A stretch of DNA of 64,000 nucleotides from Mycobacterium sp. NS-7484 (GTDB lineage Bacteria > Actinomycetota > Actinomycetes > Mycobacteriales > Mycobacteriaceae): contig NZ_MBEJ01000137.1 of assembly GCF_001953975.1 (NCBI RefSeq), positions 1-64,000 on the forward strand. The letters run 5' to 3'. Positions within the stretch are counted from its first letter, which is position 1, and every line of letters starts with the position of its first letter. Made by a program: the position numbers and the translations under genes. Of this stretch, positions 23,635 to 32,306 are shown one piece after another. The notes under the pieces are model-generated. The model did no database searches. It was not told the origin of the DNA and saw nothing but the letters and a program-made list of their open reading frames with translations.

Positions 23635-24633
23635 CTAGAACCCGCCGGCCACTCGCACCACCGCGCGCCCGGAATGGCGCCCGGCGCGCACTTCGTCGAT
23701 CACACCGACGACATCTTTGACGTCAACCTCGGTGGAGACATCGGCGAGGTGGCGCGGTTTGAGCTGCTCGCCCAGCTGGCGCCAGACTTCCCGCCGCGGT
23801 CCGATCGGCAATTGCACCGAGTCGATGCCCACCAGCGATACTCCGCGCAGGATGAACGGCATCACGGTGGTGTTCAGCGCCGAACCGCCGGTGAGCCCGC
23901 TGGCGGCCACCACGCCGCCGTAATCCATGGTGCTGAGCACGTCGGCCAGCGTCGCCCCGCCGACACAGTCCACCGCGGCTGCCCATCGGGATTTGCCCAG
24001 CGGACGTGGTTTGGCCTCGGGGTCGGCCGGCAGGCGTCCGATCACCTCGGCAGCACCCAGTGCACGTAGCTGGTCGACCCGGTCAGATTTTCCGGTGGAG
24101 GCCACCACGTGGTAGCCGGCGCCGGCGAGGAGATCGACGCTCACTGCGCCTACTCCGCCGGTCGCGCCGGTGACCACGATGGGACCGTCTGGCGGCCGGA
24201 TGCCGCGAACGACCAGGGCCAGTACGCTCAGTGCCGCGGTGAAGCCGGCCGTGCCGATCGCCGCGCCCTCGCGCGGGGTCAGCGGTCCGAGCGCCACGAC
24301 CTGAGCCGCGGGCAACCGGGCGTATTCGGCGTAGCCGCCGTGATGCCCGGTGCCGATCTGATAGCCATGGGCCAGCACGAGATCGCCCGGGGCGAAATCC
24401 GCGGAGTCCGAGGCCACCACTTCACCGGTCAGGTCGATGCCGGGGACAATCGGATAGTCGCGCACCACACCGCCTTTGGGTGTCAGTGCCAGCGCGTCCT
24501 TGAAGTTGACGCTGGAGTAGTGCACCCGGATGGTGACCTCACCGGGAGGCAGATCGGATTCCTGCAGTGTCTCGACCGCCGCGTCGATGCGGTCCCCGTC
24601 GGTGCGTGCCACAAGCGCTTGAAACGTGTCCAT
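23635..24633 (-). CDS. yhdH: YhdH/AcuI-type NADPH-dependent acrylyl-CoA reductase family protein
   Basis: A 332-residue zinc-free medium-chain dehydrogenase/reductase. Sequence matches to E. coli YhdH are strong along the whole length: SSVNFKDALALT, YPIVPGIDLTGEV, the NADPH loop VVTGATGGVGAVSV, GTAGFTAALSVLAL, and TTVMPFILRGVSLVGIDSV. This family reduces acrylyl-CoA to propionyl-CoA and detoxifies reactive enones. The ATG at 24633 aligns with YhdH; a GTG 9 bases earlier is possible. It is separated from fadE23 by a hairpin. Confidence 0.9.
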   Translation of the reverse strand: MDTFQALVARTDGDRIDAAVETLQESDLPPGEVTIRVHYSSVNFKDALALTPKGGVVRDYPIVPGIDLTGEVVASDSADFAPGDLVLAHGYQIGTGHHGGYAEYARLPAAQVVALGPLTPREGAAIGTAGFTAALSVLALVVRGIRPPDGPIVVTGATGGVGAVSVDLLAGAGYHVVASTGKSDRVDQLRALGAAEVIGRLPADPEAKPRPLGKSRWAAAVDCVGGATLADVLSTMDYGGVVAASGLTGGSALNTTVMPFILRGVSLVGIDSVQLPIGPRREVWRQLGEQLKPRHLADVSTEVDVKDVVGVIDEVRAGRHSGRAVVRVAGGF

Positions 24634-24656
24634 GACGCTCACCCTATTGGCCCAAC

Positions 24657-24704
24657 AGACGCGAACACCCCCGAAACGTGTCGATTTCGGGGGTGCTCGC
24701 GTCT
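24657..24704. terminator. Hairpin between fadE23 and the yhdH-like gene
   Basis: Arms 24657-24676 and 24685-24704 (AGACGCGAACACCCCCGAAA and its complement) pair over 20 bp with one mismatch around an 8-nt loop. The sequence continues GCTCGCG at 24705-24711. No long U tract follows on either strand, so termination is uncertain. It shares the string GCGTCTGCTCGCG with the nuoF-nuoG hairpin. Confidence 0.65.
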
Positions 24705-24723
24705 GCTCGCGCAGAAGAAAGGA

Positions 24724-25944
24724 CTACTTCAGTTCGGCCGAGGATAAACCCAGCAGTCGGCGGGCGACCACCAGCTGCTGGATCTGCTGCGTGCCCTCGA
24801 AGATGTCGAGGATCTTGGAGTCGCGGGCCCATTTCTCCAGCAGCGTCTGCTCGGAATAGCCTGTGGTGCCGGCCATTTCGACGGCCTTGAGCGTGATGTC
24901 GCTGGCCACCCGGGCGGCCTTGGCCTTACCCATCGAGGCTTCCTTGGAGTTCGGAATGCTGTTGTCGGCCTGCCATGCCGACCGCACCGTCAACAGGTAC
25001 CCGGCCTCCCAGTCGGCCTCCATGCGCAGGAACTCCGCCGCGGCGGCGCTCTGGGCATGCGCGGGCTTGTCGTAGGAGATCTCGATGCCGGCGTCGGTGA
25101 GGATGGCGCGCAGGTCCTCCAGGGCGGCGCGGGCGATACCGACGGCCATGGCCGCCACGATCGGGCGGGTGTTATCGAAGGTCTCCATGACCCCGGCAAA
25201 ACCCTTCTCCACGTGGATTTCCGGATCGCCGAGCAGGTTGTCCTTCGGGATGCGGGCGTTCTCGAAGCGGATCACCGCGGTGTCGGATGCCTTGATTCCG
25301 AGCTTGTGCTCCAGGCGCTCGACGGTGACGCCGGGGTGCTCGCGGGGCACGATGAACGACTTGATCGCCGCGCGGCCCAACGACTTGTCCAGCGTCGCCC
25401 AGACCACGATGTGGGTGGCCCGCGAACCGGCGGTGACGAAGATCTTCTCGCCGTTGATCACGTACTCGTCGCCGTCGAGCACCGCGGTGGTGGTCACGGC
25501 CGCGGAGTCCGAGCCGAAGCCGGGCTCGGTGATGGCCATCGCGGCCCACACATCCTTGCCCAGACGCTCGAGCTGCTCGGGCGTGGCCACCGAGGAGATC
25601 GCGGCGTTGCCCAGGCCCTGCCGCGGCACCGAGAGCAGCAGCGCGACATCGCCCCAGCTGATCTCCAGCGCATTGAGCAGCGCGGACATGTTGGCCCCGT
25701 TGACGGTGACCTTCTCGCCCTTGGTGTTGGCGTCGTCGCGGAACGCCTCGGCGCCCGCGAAGGAGATGGTCTTGGCGCTCGAGATGCCTTCGAAGAGCGT
25801 GGCCAGGGTGTCCAGCTCGACAGGGTAGGCGTGTTCGGCCAGGTCGTACTTGCGGGAGATCGGTCGGAGCATCTCCGCGGCGCCCTGGTGGCCCTTCTCG
25901 ATGACCGCCTGGAGCTTGCGGGGCATTTCCAGATTGATTGCCAT
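24724..25944 (-). CDS. fadE23: Acyl-CoA dehydrogenase FadE23
   Basis: A 406-residue acyl-CoA dehydrogenase orthologous by sequence and position to M. tuberculosis FadE23 (Rv3140). FAD-binding segments MAITEPGFGSDSAAV and YVINGEKIFVTAGSRATH are present, and the catalytic Glu lies in ILDIFEGTQQIQQ near residue 383. The ATG at 25944 lies 40 bp downstream of the fadE24 stop, so the two form an operon. The acyl-CoA used is not established from sequence; the genes are known in M. tuberculosis as isoniazid-responsive. Confidence 0.92.
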   Translation of the reverse strand: MAINLEMPRKLQAVIEKGHQGAAEMLRPISRKYDLAEHAYPVELDTLATLFEGISSAKTISFAGAEAFRDDANTKGEKVTVNGANMSALLNALEISWGDVALLLSVPRQGLGNAAISSVATPEQLERLGKDVWAAMAITEPGFGSDSAAVTTTAVLDGDEYVINGEKIFVTAGSRATHIVVWATLDKSLGRAAIKSFIVPREHPGVTVERLEHKLGIKASDTAVIRFENARIPKDNLLGDPEIHVEKGFAGVMETFDNTRPIVAAMAVGIARAALEDLRAILTDAGIEISYDKPAHAQSAAAAEFLRMEADWEAGYLLTVRSAWQADNSIPNSKEASMGKAKAARVASDITLKAVEMAGTTGYSEQTLLEKWARDSKILDIFEGTQQIQQLVVARRLLGLSSAELK

Positions 25945-25984
25945 GATTAGTCTTTCGGTTCAAATACGCGGAACGATAGCTGGA

Positions 25985-27382
25985 CTAAATCACCACGACA
26001 CCCTCGGCGACGCCGATGGCCCGCAGGTCGCGGTACCAGCGTTCGACCGGGTGTTCCTTGGTGTAGCCGTGACCACCCAGCAGCTGCACACCGTCCAGGC
26101 CGATCTGCATGCCCTTGTCGGTGCCGAGCTTGCGGGCCAGTGCTGCCTCGCGGGCGAACGGCAGGCCCTGCTCGGCGCGGGCGGCGCCGCGCCAGGTGAT
26201 CAGCCGCAGGCCGTCGAGTTCGATGGCGATGTTGGCGGTCATGAACGCCACCGACTGGCGGTGGGCGATCGGCTCTCCGAAGGCCTGGCGTTCCTTGATG
26301 TAGGGGATGACGTAGTCGAGCACCGCATGCGAGGTGCCCACGGCCAGGGCGGCCCAGCCCAGTCGGGACAACGCGATCGCCTCGGAGTAGTCCTGATCGG
26401 TGGCGCCATCCTCACCGAGACGGTTGCTCAGCGGCACGGCCACGTTGTCGAGCTCGACCTGACCCAACGCTGCCGCCCGGATGCCCATGCTCGGATCGGC
26501 CTTGACCGTCAGGCCCGTCGAGGACGCCTCGACGATGAACAGCGCCGGCTTGCCGTCGAGTTGGGCTGCGACGATGAACAATTCGGCCTTGGCGGCCGCC
26601 GGCACCAGGGACTTGACGCCGGAGAGCCGGTAGCCGCTGGGGGTGCGGACAGCGGTGGTCTTGAGTGCGGTCGGGTCGAACAGGGCGTGCGGTTCGGCGA
26701 TGGCCACGCAGGCCTGCGGCACGTTCTCGCCCGCGAATTCCTTCAGGTACGTGGCCTGCTGATCGGCGCTGCCCCAGTGGGTCAGCGCCGACGCGAAGCT
26801 GCCGGGGGCCAGGATCGGCAGGGCCAGGCCCATGTCCCCGTAGGCCAGGGCCTCGGCGACCAGCGCATTCGTGACGGTGCTGCGGTGCTCGGCGATGCCG
26901 TCGAAGTCCTCGGGCACGTTGACCGCGGTGATGCCCAGCTCAGCGGCCTTGGCGATCAAGTCGGCGGGGTAGGCGGCGGCCGCGTCGGCGTCGTGCGCGG
27001 CCGGACGCAGGATCTCCTCGGCGAATTCCTTGACCGTCTCGACGATCATCTGCTGGTCTTCGTCGGGGGTCAGATCGAAGTAGTCCGCGCCGCTGGCCTT
27101 GAGCCGGGTCGGGGCTTTGCCGAGGCCCTGGATCCGCTGGAATTGGCGGGTGGCCGCGCCCGCGGTCGAAAATACTTGCTTCACACCGTATTTCAGGCCG
27201 CGGTTAAGCGGGTCCCGCAATCCGTAACGGTCCAGGAACTCCTGGCCGACGATGGGTGTGATCAGCGCCAACCCGATGTCGGTCGCTGTCCGCTTGTGCT
27301 TGTGCAAGCCGACCGCACTTTGCTGGCCGGAGCGTGAGGGACGGGGTGTGGTGCCGTTTTTGGACGGCAGGGTGTTGGTCAT
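25985..27382 (-). CDS. fadE24: Acyl-CoA dehydrogenase FadE24
   Basis: A 465-residue acyl-CoA dehydrogenase-fold protein matching M. tuberculosis FadE24 (Rv3139). An N-terminal basic extension of about 90 residues precedes the fold. The middle domain reads VAIAEPHALFDPTALKTTA rather than the standard TEP-GSD loop. The protein ends at RAIGVAEGVVVI, exactly where the usual EGT loop and last helix would be, so the active site looks altered. Paired genes of this kind in mycobacteria often make mixed tetramers, and FadE23 is the obvious partner. The promoter has a 28-bp palindrome. Confidence 0.92.
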   Translation of the reverse strand: MTNTLPSKNGTTPRPSRSGQQSAVGLHKHKRTATDIGLALITPIVGQEFLDRYGLRDPLNRGLKYGVKQVFSTAGAATRQFQRIQGLGKAPTRLKASGADYFDLTPDEDQQMIVETVKEFAEEILRPAAHDADAAAAYPADLIAKAAELGITAVNVPEDFDGIAEHRSTVTNALVAEALAYGDMGLALPILAPGSFASALTHWGSADQQATYLKEFAGENVPQACVAIAEPHALFDPTALKTTAVRTPSGYRLSGVKSLVPAAAKAELFIVAAQLDGKPALFIVEASSTGLTVKADPSMGIRAAALGQVELDNVAVPLSNRLGEDGATDQDYSEAIALSRLGWAALAVGTSHAVLDYVIPYIKERQAFGEPIAHRQSVAFMTANIAIELDGLRLITWRGAARAEQGLPFAREAALARKLGTDKGMQIGLDGVQLLGGHGYTKEHPVERWYRDLRAIGVAEGVVVI

Positions 27383-27429
27383 TGGCTGCCTCTGTTGGTC
27401 GTGGCGACTGGTCGTGGCGACGCATCTGA

Positions 27430-27457
27430 CCGTATCTTACTCCGGAGTAAGGTACGG
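27430..27457. promoter_or_regulatory. 28-bp palindrome upstream of fadE24-fadE23
   Basis: CCGTATCTTACTCC mirrors GGAGTAAGGTACGG with a single mismatch and no spacer. The minus strand contains TAAGAT (27434-27439), a TANNNT -10 hexamer placed about 50 bp before the fadE24 ATG. A dimeric repressor is expected here. Immediately downstream towards fadE24, GGTCGTGGCGACT is duplicated (27397-27420). Confidence 0.65.
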
Positions 27458-27494
27458 CATCTGTTACCAACCTCACACCGCGCCCCGCGGCCCC

Positions 27495-28277
27495 TCAGTC
27501 GACAGAAAGCCTGGTCAACACCGCTTCGTGCAGCAATCCATTGGTGGCCAGCGCACTGCCGCCGTGCGGGCCTGGCGAGCCGTCGACCCCGGTGAACGTG
27601 CCGCCGGCCTCGCGGATCAGGATGTCCAGCGGGGCGATGTCCCAGAGCTTCACCTCGGGCTCGCAGGCGATGTCGACGGCACCCTCGGCGACCATGCAGT
27701 ACGACCAGAAGTCGCCGTAGGCGCGTACCCGCCACACCTCGTCGGTCAGCGCGACGAAGCGCTCTCGGCGGTCCTCCCATCCGGTGGTCAGATCCGAGTA
27801 CGACAGGCTGGCCGAGCCCAGATCGCCGACGCCGGATACCGAGAGTTTGCGGGTGGCCCCGGCGAACGAGCCGAACGCACCCTGGCCTTGGCCGGCCCAC
27901 CAGCGTCGGGCCAGCGCCGGCGCACTGACCACGCCGACCACTGGCACGCCGTCGTCGAGCAACGCGATCAACGTGCACCACACTGGGACACCGCGAACGA
28001 AGTTCTTGGTCCCGTCAATCGGATCGATGACCCATTGGCGTCCGGTCAAAGTTGTTGTGCCGCCGAACTCTTCGCCGAACACGGTGTCGTTCGGCCGGGC
28101 CGCGGCCAGCGAGGCGCGCAGTGCTTCCTCGGCCCCCCGGTCGGCATCGGTGACCGGGGTCAGATCAGGTTTGGTCTCGACGTGCAGATCGAGGGCGCCG
28201 AAGCGATCCATGGTCAATGCGTCGGCCTGATCGGCCAATTCGAGAGCCAGTGCCAGGTCATCTGCGACGGTACTCAT
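27495..28277 (-). CDS. hisN: Histidinol-phosphatase HisN (inositol monophosphatase family)
   Basis: A 260-residue metal-dependent phosphatase. The metal-binding motifs GEEFG, WVIDPIDGTKNF and WDIAPLDILIREAGG are all intact. It matches the M. tuberculosis gene Rv3137, annotated as HisN, the histidinol-phosphatase of histidine biosynthesis, and the neighbouring fadE23/fadE24 support orthology. The start MSTVADDLALALELADQADAL at 28277 fits the family; the upstream open frame is antisense to the divergent gene. Its promoter must share the 23-bp gap with that gene. Confidence 0.9.
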   Translation of the reverse strand: MSTVADDLALALELADQADALTMDRFGALDLHVETKPDLTPVTDADRGAEEALRASLAAARPNDTVFGEEFGGTTTLTGRQWVIDPIDGTKNFVRGVPVWCTLIALLDDGVPVVGVVSAPALARRWWAGQGQGAFGSFAGATRKLSVSGVGDLGSASLSYSDLTTGWEDRRERFVALTDEVWRVRAYGDFWSYCMVAEGAVDIACEPEVKLWDIAPLDILIREAGGTFTGVDGSPGPHGGSALATNGLLHEAVLTRLSVD

Positions 28278-28300
28278 GCCGAAAGTCCTACCATGGCCTG

Positions 28301-28633
28301 GTGTGGGAATTCGGCATACTCCTCTTGCTCGTGGGAGCACTCGTGCTGCTGCTGGCGCCACGGATCATGCGGCGCCGGGGGATTCGCGGTGAACTGGCGC
28401 ACGGCACTTTGCTGGTGACGGGGGTGAGTCCGCGTCCGGATGCGACGGGGGAGCAGTTCGTCACCATCACCGGCGTCATCACCGGTCCGACGGTGAGCGA
28501 GCACGTCGTGTATCAGCGGATGGCCGTCGACGTCGACAACTGGCCGTCTATGGGAGCGCTCATCCCGGTGGTCTATTCGCCCGGCAACCCCGACAAGTGG
28601 GCTTTCGCCCCGCCAGAACCGCCGCCGGTCTGA
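28301..28633 (+). CDS. Small membrane protein, unknown function
   Basis: A 110-residue protein with one N-terminal transmembrane helix (FGILLLLVGALVLLLAPRIM) and a soluble domain with beta-rich text such as GEQFVTITGVITGPTVSEHVVYQRMAVDVDNWP, ending in a Pro-rich tail. The segment pattern resembles DUF3592-type proteins, but I would not assign the family firmly. The GTG at 28301 has no evident Shine-Dalgarno sequence. It diverges from hisN by 23 bp and converges on fprA. Confidence 0.7.
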   Translation: MWEFGILLLLVGALVLLLAPRIMRRRGIRGELAHGTLLVTGVSPRPDATGEQFVTITGVITGPTVSEHVVYQRMAVDVDNWPSMGALIPVVYSPGNPDKWAFAPPEPPPV

Positions 28634-28641
28634 CCGTTCAA

Positions 28642-28712
28642 GCGTGCCCGATGGCCTGATTCCTCCTCGGCGCTCGTTCCTCGCGTCGCATCGTCATCAG
28701 GCGTGCCCGATG
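28642..28712. repeat. Direct repeat at the 3' end of fprA
   Basis: GCGTGCCCGATG occurs at 28642-28653 and again at 28701-28712, where it encodes the last residues of FprA. CCTGAT (28655-28660) and ATCAGG (28695-28700) make an inverted pair between the copies. It looks like a duplicated gene end with a small insertion, and it may serve as a weak terminator between the convergent genes. Confidence 0.55.
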
Positions 28713-30067
28713 CGGAGCAACTCCGCCACACTCGCCAACTTCACCCGGGGCCGGCCGGTCGGCTCGCCCGCCGCACGCTCATGTGCGTCGATCAGCTGCC
28801 AGTGTTCGCCGGTGACGAGCTTGGGCTGGTGCTCCAGAAGCCATCCGGCCAGTTCTTCGCCGTAATCGGGGGCCCGATCGTCGATGTCACCGGCCTGCAG
28901 ATCGGCGAGCAGCGTGTCGACGGTGTCCTGTGAATCCTTTTTGTTGCTGCCGATCACCCCCGAGGGGCCACGTTTGATCCAGCCCACCACGTATTCGTTG
29001 CGGCTGCCGTCGATCCGGCCGTCGGTGTGCGGAATGGTGCCCGAGCGTTCGTCGAACGGCAGGCCGGGGGTTGCCACTCCTCGGTAGCCCACCGCTCGCA
29101 CCACCAACTGGGCGGGCAGCTCCTCGCGCACACCGGTGTCCTTGGCCACCACGCGCCCGTCGTCGTCACGGGCAAGTTCGTTGCGGCCCAACACAATCGA
29201 CTCCACCCGGTCTTCGCCGTGTAGCTCGATGGGGGAGGTGCAGAATCGGAAAACGATGCGCCGCTTGGCTTCACGTGGCTGTTGATCGGCGTACTTACGT
29301 AGCACCTTGATGTTCTGTTTGACGGTCTTGCCGGCTGCTTCCAGATCCTCGTCGGTGATGTCGGCGAAATCGGCCGGGTCCAGGATGACGTCGACATCGG
29401 CCATCGCTTCCAGATCACCGAGTTCACGCAGTTCCAGTGTGGTGAATGTGGCCTGCAGCGGGCCGCGGCGCCCGATCACCACCACCTCTTCCACCCCGCG
29501 GGTGTCCAGTGAGGCCAGCGCATGGTCGGCGATGTCGGTGTTGGCCAGCGCCTCGGGGTCGCTGACCAGGATGCGGGCCACGTCGAGGGCGACGTTGCCA
29601 TTGCCCACCACGACCGCGCGCCCACCCGACAAGTTCGGTGCCATGCCGTCGAAATGAGGGTGGGCGTTGTACCAGCCGACGAAATCCACGGCCGCCACAC
29701 TGCCCGGCAACTCTTCCCCTGGGATGCGCAGCGACCGGTCGGACTGCGCCCCGATCGCGTAGACCACCGCGTCATAGCGCTGCGCCAGCTCGGCCGCGCT
29801 GACATGTTCACCGACTTTGATGTTGCCGAAGAACCGGAACCGCGGATCGGCCGCGGTCTTGTCGAACTGGGCGCTGATCGACTTGATCTTCGGATGGTCG
29901 GGCGCGACTCCGGAGCGCACCAACCCCCAGGGCGTCGGCAGCATCTCAAGCATGTCGACGCGGACGTCGCGCTCTGAGTCGGGCGAATCGGCGAACTTCA
30001 GTAGCGATGCGGCAGCAAAGAATCCAGAGGGGCCAGAACCGACGATCGCTACGTGATATGGGCGCAT
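28697..30067 (-). CDS. fprA: NADPH-ferredoxin reductase FprA
   Basis: A 456-residue adrenodoxin-reductase-type flavoprotein that passes electrons from NAD(P)H to ferredoxins, for example for cytochrome P450s. The FAD-binding VAIVGSGPSGFFAAASLL begins at residue 7, and the NADPH-binding VVVGNGNVALDVARIL lies in the middle. The C-terminal GWIKRGPSGVIGSNKKDS is conserved in this family. It matches M. tuberculosis FprA (Rv3106), which also lies next to prfB. The two genes diverge across 150 bp. Confidence 0.96.
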   Translation of the reverse strand: MRPYHVAIVGSGPSGFFAAASLLKFADSPDSERDVRVDMLEMLPTPWGLVRSGVAPDHPKIKSISAQFDKTAADPRFRFFGNIKVGEHVSAAELAQRYDAVVYAIGAQSDRSLRIPGEELPGSVAAVDFVGWYNAHPHFDGMAPNLSGGRAVVVGNGNVALDVARILVSDPEALANTDIADHALASLDTRGVEEVVVIGRRGPLQATFTTLELRELGDLEAMADVDVILDPADFADITDEDLEAAGKTVKQNIKVLRKYADQQPREAKRRIVFRFCTSPIELHGEDRVESIVLGRNELARDDDGRVVAKDTGVREELPAQLVVRAVGYRGVATPGLPFDERSGTIPHTDGRIDGSRNEYVVGWIKRGPSGVIGSNKKDSQDTVDTLLADLQAGDIDDRAPDYGEELAGWLLEHQPKLVTGEHWQLIDAHERAAGEPTGRPRVKLASVAELLRIGHA

Positions 30068-30203
30068 ACGGTGCCTTCTTACGAGCCTGTAAAGCCGTCA
30101 TTTCCCGTCCCAGGGCTTGTCGGGGCGGGTACCAACCGACTTTAAACACACTTCGTCCGTGCTGCCGAGAGTCGGGAAGAACTGTTGCGGAAATGCAGGC
30201 AGG

Positions 30204-30209
30204 TACCCT
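30204..30209 (+). promoter_or_regulatory. -10 element for a leaderless prfB transcript
   Basis: TACCCT fits TANNNT and is followed by 8 nt before the GTG start at 30218. No Shine-Dalgarno sequence lies at proper spacing, so transcription probably begins at or next to the start codon. Confidence 0.45.
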
Positions 30210-30217
30210 GGACATCC

Positions 30218-31336
30218 GTGGATCCCGACCGCCAAGCCGCCGTAGCCGCCCTCGACACCACCCTGACCACCGTGGAGCGGGTGCTCGACATCGATGGGCT
30301 GCGCCAGCGGATCGACATGCTCGAGCAGCAGGCCTCCGATCCGAAGCTCTGGGACGACCAGACGCGGGCGCAGAAAGTCACCAGCGAGCTCTCCCATGCG
30401 CAGAACGAACTGCGCCGCGTGCAGGAGTTGCGTCAGCGGGTGGAAGACCTGCCGGTCCTGTTCGAGCTCGCTTTTGAAGAGGCCGGTGCAGAAGGCGACG
30501 ATGCGGTCGTCGAGGCCGACACCGAACTCGCCAAGTTGCGTGAGGACATCGAGGCCCTGGAGGTCCGGACGCTGCTCTCGGGTGAGTACGACGAGCGTGA
30601 GGCCGTCGTGACCATCCGATCCGGCGCCGGTGGCGTCGACGCCGCGGACTGGGCCGAGATGCTGATGCGGATGTACATCCGTTGGGCCGAGAAGCACGAC
30701 TATCCGGTCGAGGTGTTCGACACCTCCTACGCCGAGGAAGCCGGCATCAAGAGCGCCACGTTTGCGGTGCACGCGCCCTTCGCCTACGGCACGCTCTCGG
30801 TGGAGCAGGGCACCCACCGATTGGTGCGCATCAGCCCGTTCGACAACCAGAGCCGGCGTCAGACGTCGTTCGCCGACGTCGAGGTCCTTCCCGTGGTCGA
30901 GACCACCGATCACATCGACATTCCCGAAGGGGACCTGCGCGTCGACGTGTACCGCTCCAGCGGCCCGGGCGGACAGTCGGTGAACACCACCGACTCCGCG
31001 GTCCGGCTGACCCACATCCCCACCGGTATCGTGGTGACCTGTCAGAACGAGAAATCTCAATTGCAGAACAAGGTTTCGGCCATGCGTGTTCTGCAGGCAA
31101 AGCTCTTGGAGCGCAAGCGGTTAGAAGAGCGTGCCGAGATGGACGCGCTCAAGGGTGACGGGGGCAGCTCGTGGGGCAACCAGATGCGGTCCTATGTTCT
31201 GCACCCCTACCAGATGGTGAAGGATCTGCGCACCGAGTTCGAGGTCGGAAATCCGGCGACGGTGCTGGACGGGGACATCGACGGATTCCTGGAAGCGGGC
31301 ATCAGATGGCGCAACAGAAGAGATGACGACGACTGA
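30218..31336 (+). CDS. prfB: Peptide chain release factor 2
   Basis: A 372-residue class I release factor that ends translation at UGA and UAA. The stop-codon recognition tripeptide Ser-Pro-Phe is at 206-208, and the catalytic GGQ at 251-253 (SSGPGGQSVNTTDSAVRLTH). The whole protein is in one frame, so there is no programmed +1 frameshift of the E. coli kind. The start is GTG. The last 14 bp overlap mscS. Confidence 0.97.
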   Translation: MDPDRQAAVAALDTTLTTVERVLDIDGLRQRIDMLEQQASDPKLWDDQTRAQKVTSELSHAQNELRRVQELRQRVEDLPVLFELAFEEAGAEGDDAVVEADTELAKLREDIEALEVRTLLSGEYDEREAVVTIRSGAGGVDAADWAEMLMRMYIRWAEKHDYPVEVFDTSYAEEAGIKSATFAVHAPFAYGTLSVEQGTHRLVRISPFDNQSRRQTSFADVEVLPVVETTDHIDIPEGDLRVDVYRSSGPGGQSVNTTDSAVRLTHIPTGIVVTCQNEKSQLQNKVSAMRVLQAKLLERKRLEERAEMDALKGDGGSSWGNQMRSYVLHPYQMVKDLRTEFEVGNPATVLDGDIDGFLEAGIRWRNRRDDDD

Positions 31337-32306
31337 TACCGTGCTGGCCTTCCCTCTCGCCGAACGCTGGCACAGTTTCTGGCAAGGCGAGATCGGCGTC
31401 TGGATTCTGACCACCGGTCTGCGGATCGCGCTGCTCATCATCGGCGGTCTGCTCGCGGCGCGCTTCATCAACTGGGCCGCCCAGCGGGTGGTGCGTCGCA
31501 TCGACGCCGAGTATCAGGAGAGCGACCAGCTGGTGCGCTCGGAGAGCGCCAAGCACCGCCAGGCCGTCGCCTCGGTGATCTCCTGGGTCTCGGTGGCGGT
31601 TCTGTTCATCATCGTGCTGGTCGAGATCACCGATGCGCTGGCGGTGCCGATCGCCTCCCTGGTCGCCCCGGCCGCCGTGCTCGGTGCGGCCCTCGGTTTC
31701 GGCGCGCAACGCATCGTGCAGGACCTGCTCGCCGGTTTCTTCATCATCACCGAGAAGCAATACGGCTTCGGCGACCTGGTCCGGCTGACCATCGGCGCCA
31801 GCAACGAAGCCGAAGGCACGGTCGAGGACGTCACGCTGCGGGTCACCAAGCTGCGGTCGTCCGAAGGCGAGATGTACACCGTGCCCAACGGGCAGATCGT
31901 CAAGGCTCTGAACCTGTCCAAGGACTGGGCACGTGCGGTGGTCGACATCCCGGTGCCGGTGAGCGCCGACCTCAACCTGGTCAACGACGTGCTCAACGAG
32001 GTCGCCGAGAAGGCCGCCGAAGATCGCGAACTGTCCAAGCTCCTGCTCGACAAGCCGCAGCTGATGGGTGTGGAGAGTATCGCGCTGGACACCGTGAACC
32101 TGCGGATGGTGGCACGTACCCTGCCTGGCAAACAGTTCGATGTGGGCCGGCGGCTGCGGGTGCGGGTGGTGCGGGCGCTGCGCCGCGCCGGGGTGGTGAC
32201 GTCCTCGGACGCGTCGATCGCCGCGGCGGGTGACGTCATACATCCGGCTGCCGTCTCGGAAGTACAGGCGACGCCACCGGCGGCGGCGCAGGAGCCGAAG
32301 AAGTGA
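31323..32306 (+). CDS. MscS-type mechanosensitive ion channel
   Basis: A 327-residue small-conductance mechanosensitive channel protein. Three transmembrane segments occupy about residues 25-145. The pore helix is recognisable as VAPAAVLGAALGFGAQRIVQDLLAGFFIITEKQYGFGDLV, and the beta domain contains TVEDVTLRVTKLRSSEGEMYTVPNG. A cytoplasmic vestibule domain and a Pro/Ala-rich tail follow. It overlaps prfB by 14 bp, and its stop overlaps the next GTG, so it is co-transcribed with prfB. The position matches M. tuberculosis Rv3104c. Confidence 0.9.
   Translation: MTTTDTVLAFPLAERWHSFWQGEIGVWILTTGLRIALLIIGGLLAARFINWAAQRVVRRIDAEYQESDQLVRSESAKHRQAVASVISWVSVAVLFIIVLVEITDALAVPIASLVAPAAVLGAALGFGAQRIVQDLLAGFFIITEKQYGFGDLVRLTIGASNEAEGTVEDVTLRVTKLRSSEGEMYTVPNGQIVKALNLSKDWARAVVDIPVPVSADLNLVNDVLNEVAEKAAEDRELSKLLLDKPQLMGVESIALDTVNLRMVARTLPGKQFDVGRRLRVRVVRALRRAGVVTSSDASIAAAGDVIHPAAVSEVQATPPAAAQEPKK

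Noticed and set aside
23635..24633. FadB4 of M. tuberculosis, expected beside fadE23
   Set aside because: The protein aligns along its length with YhdH-type reductases rather than with the FadB4 sequence I recall; only the superfamily is shared.
30218..30330. Programmed frameshift in prfB
   Set aside because: There is no in-frame UGA or slippery CUU-UGA in the early codons; the gene reads in one frame.
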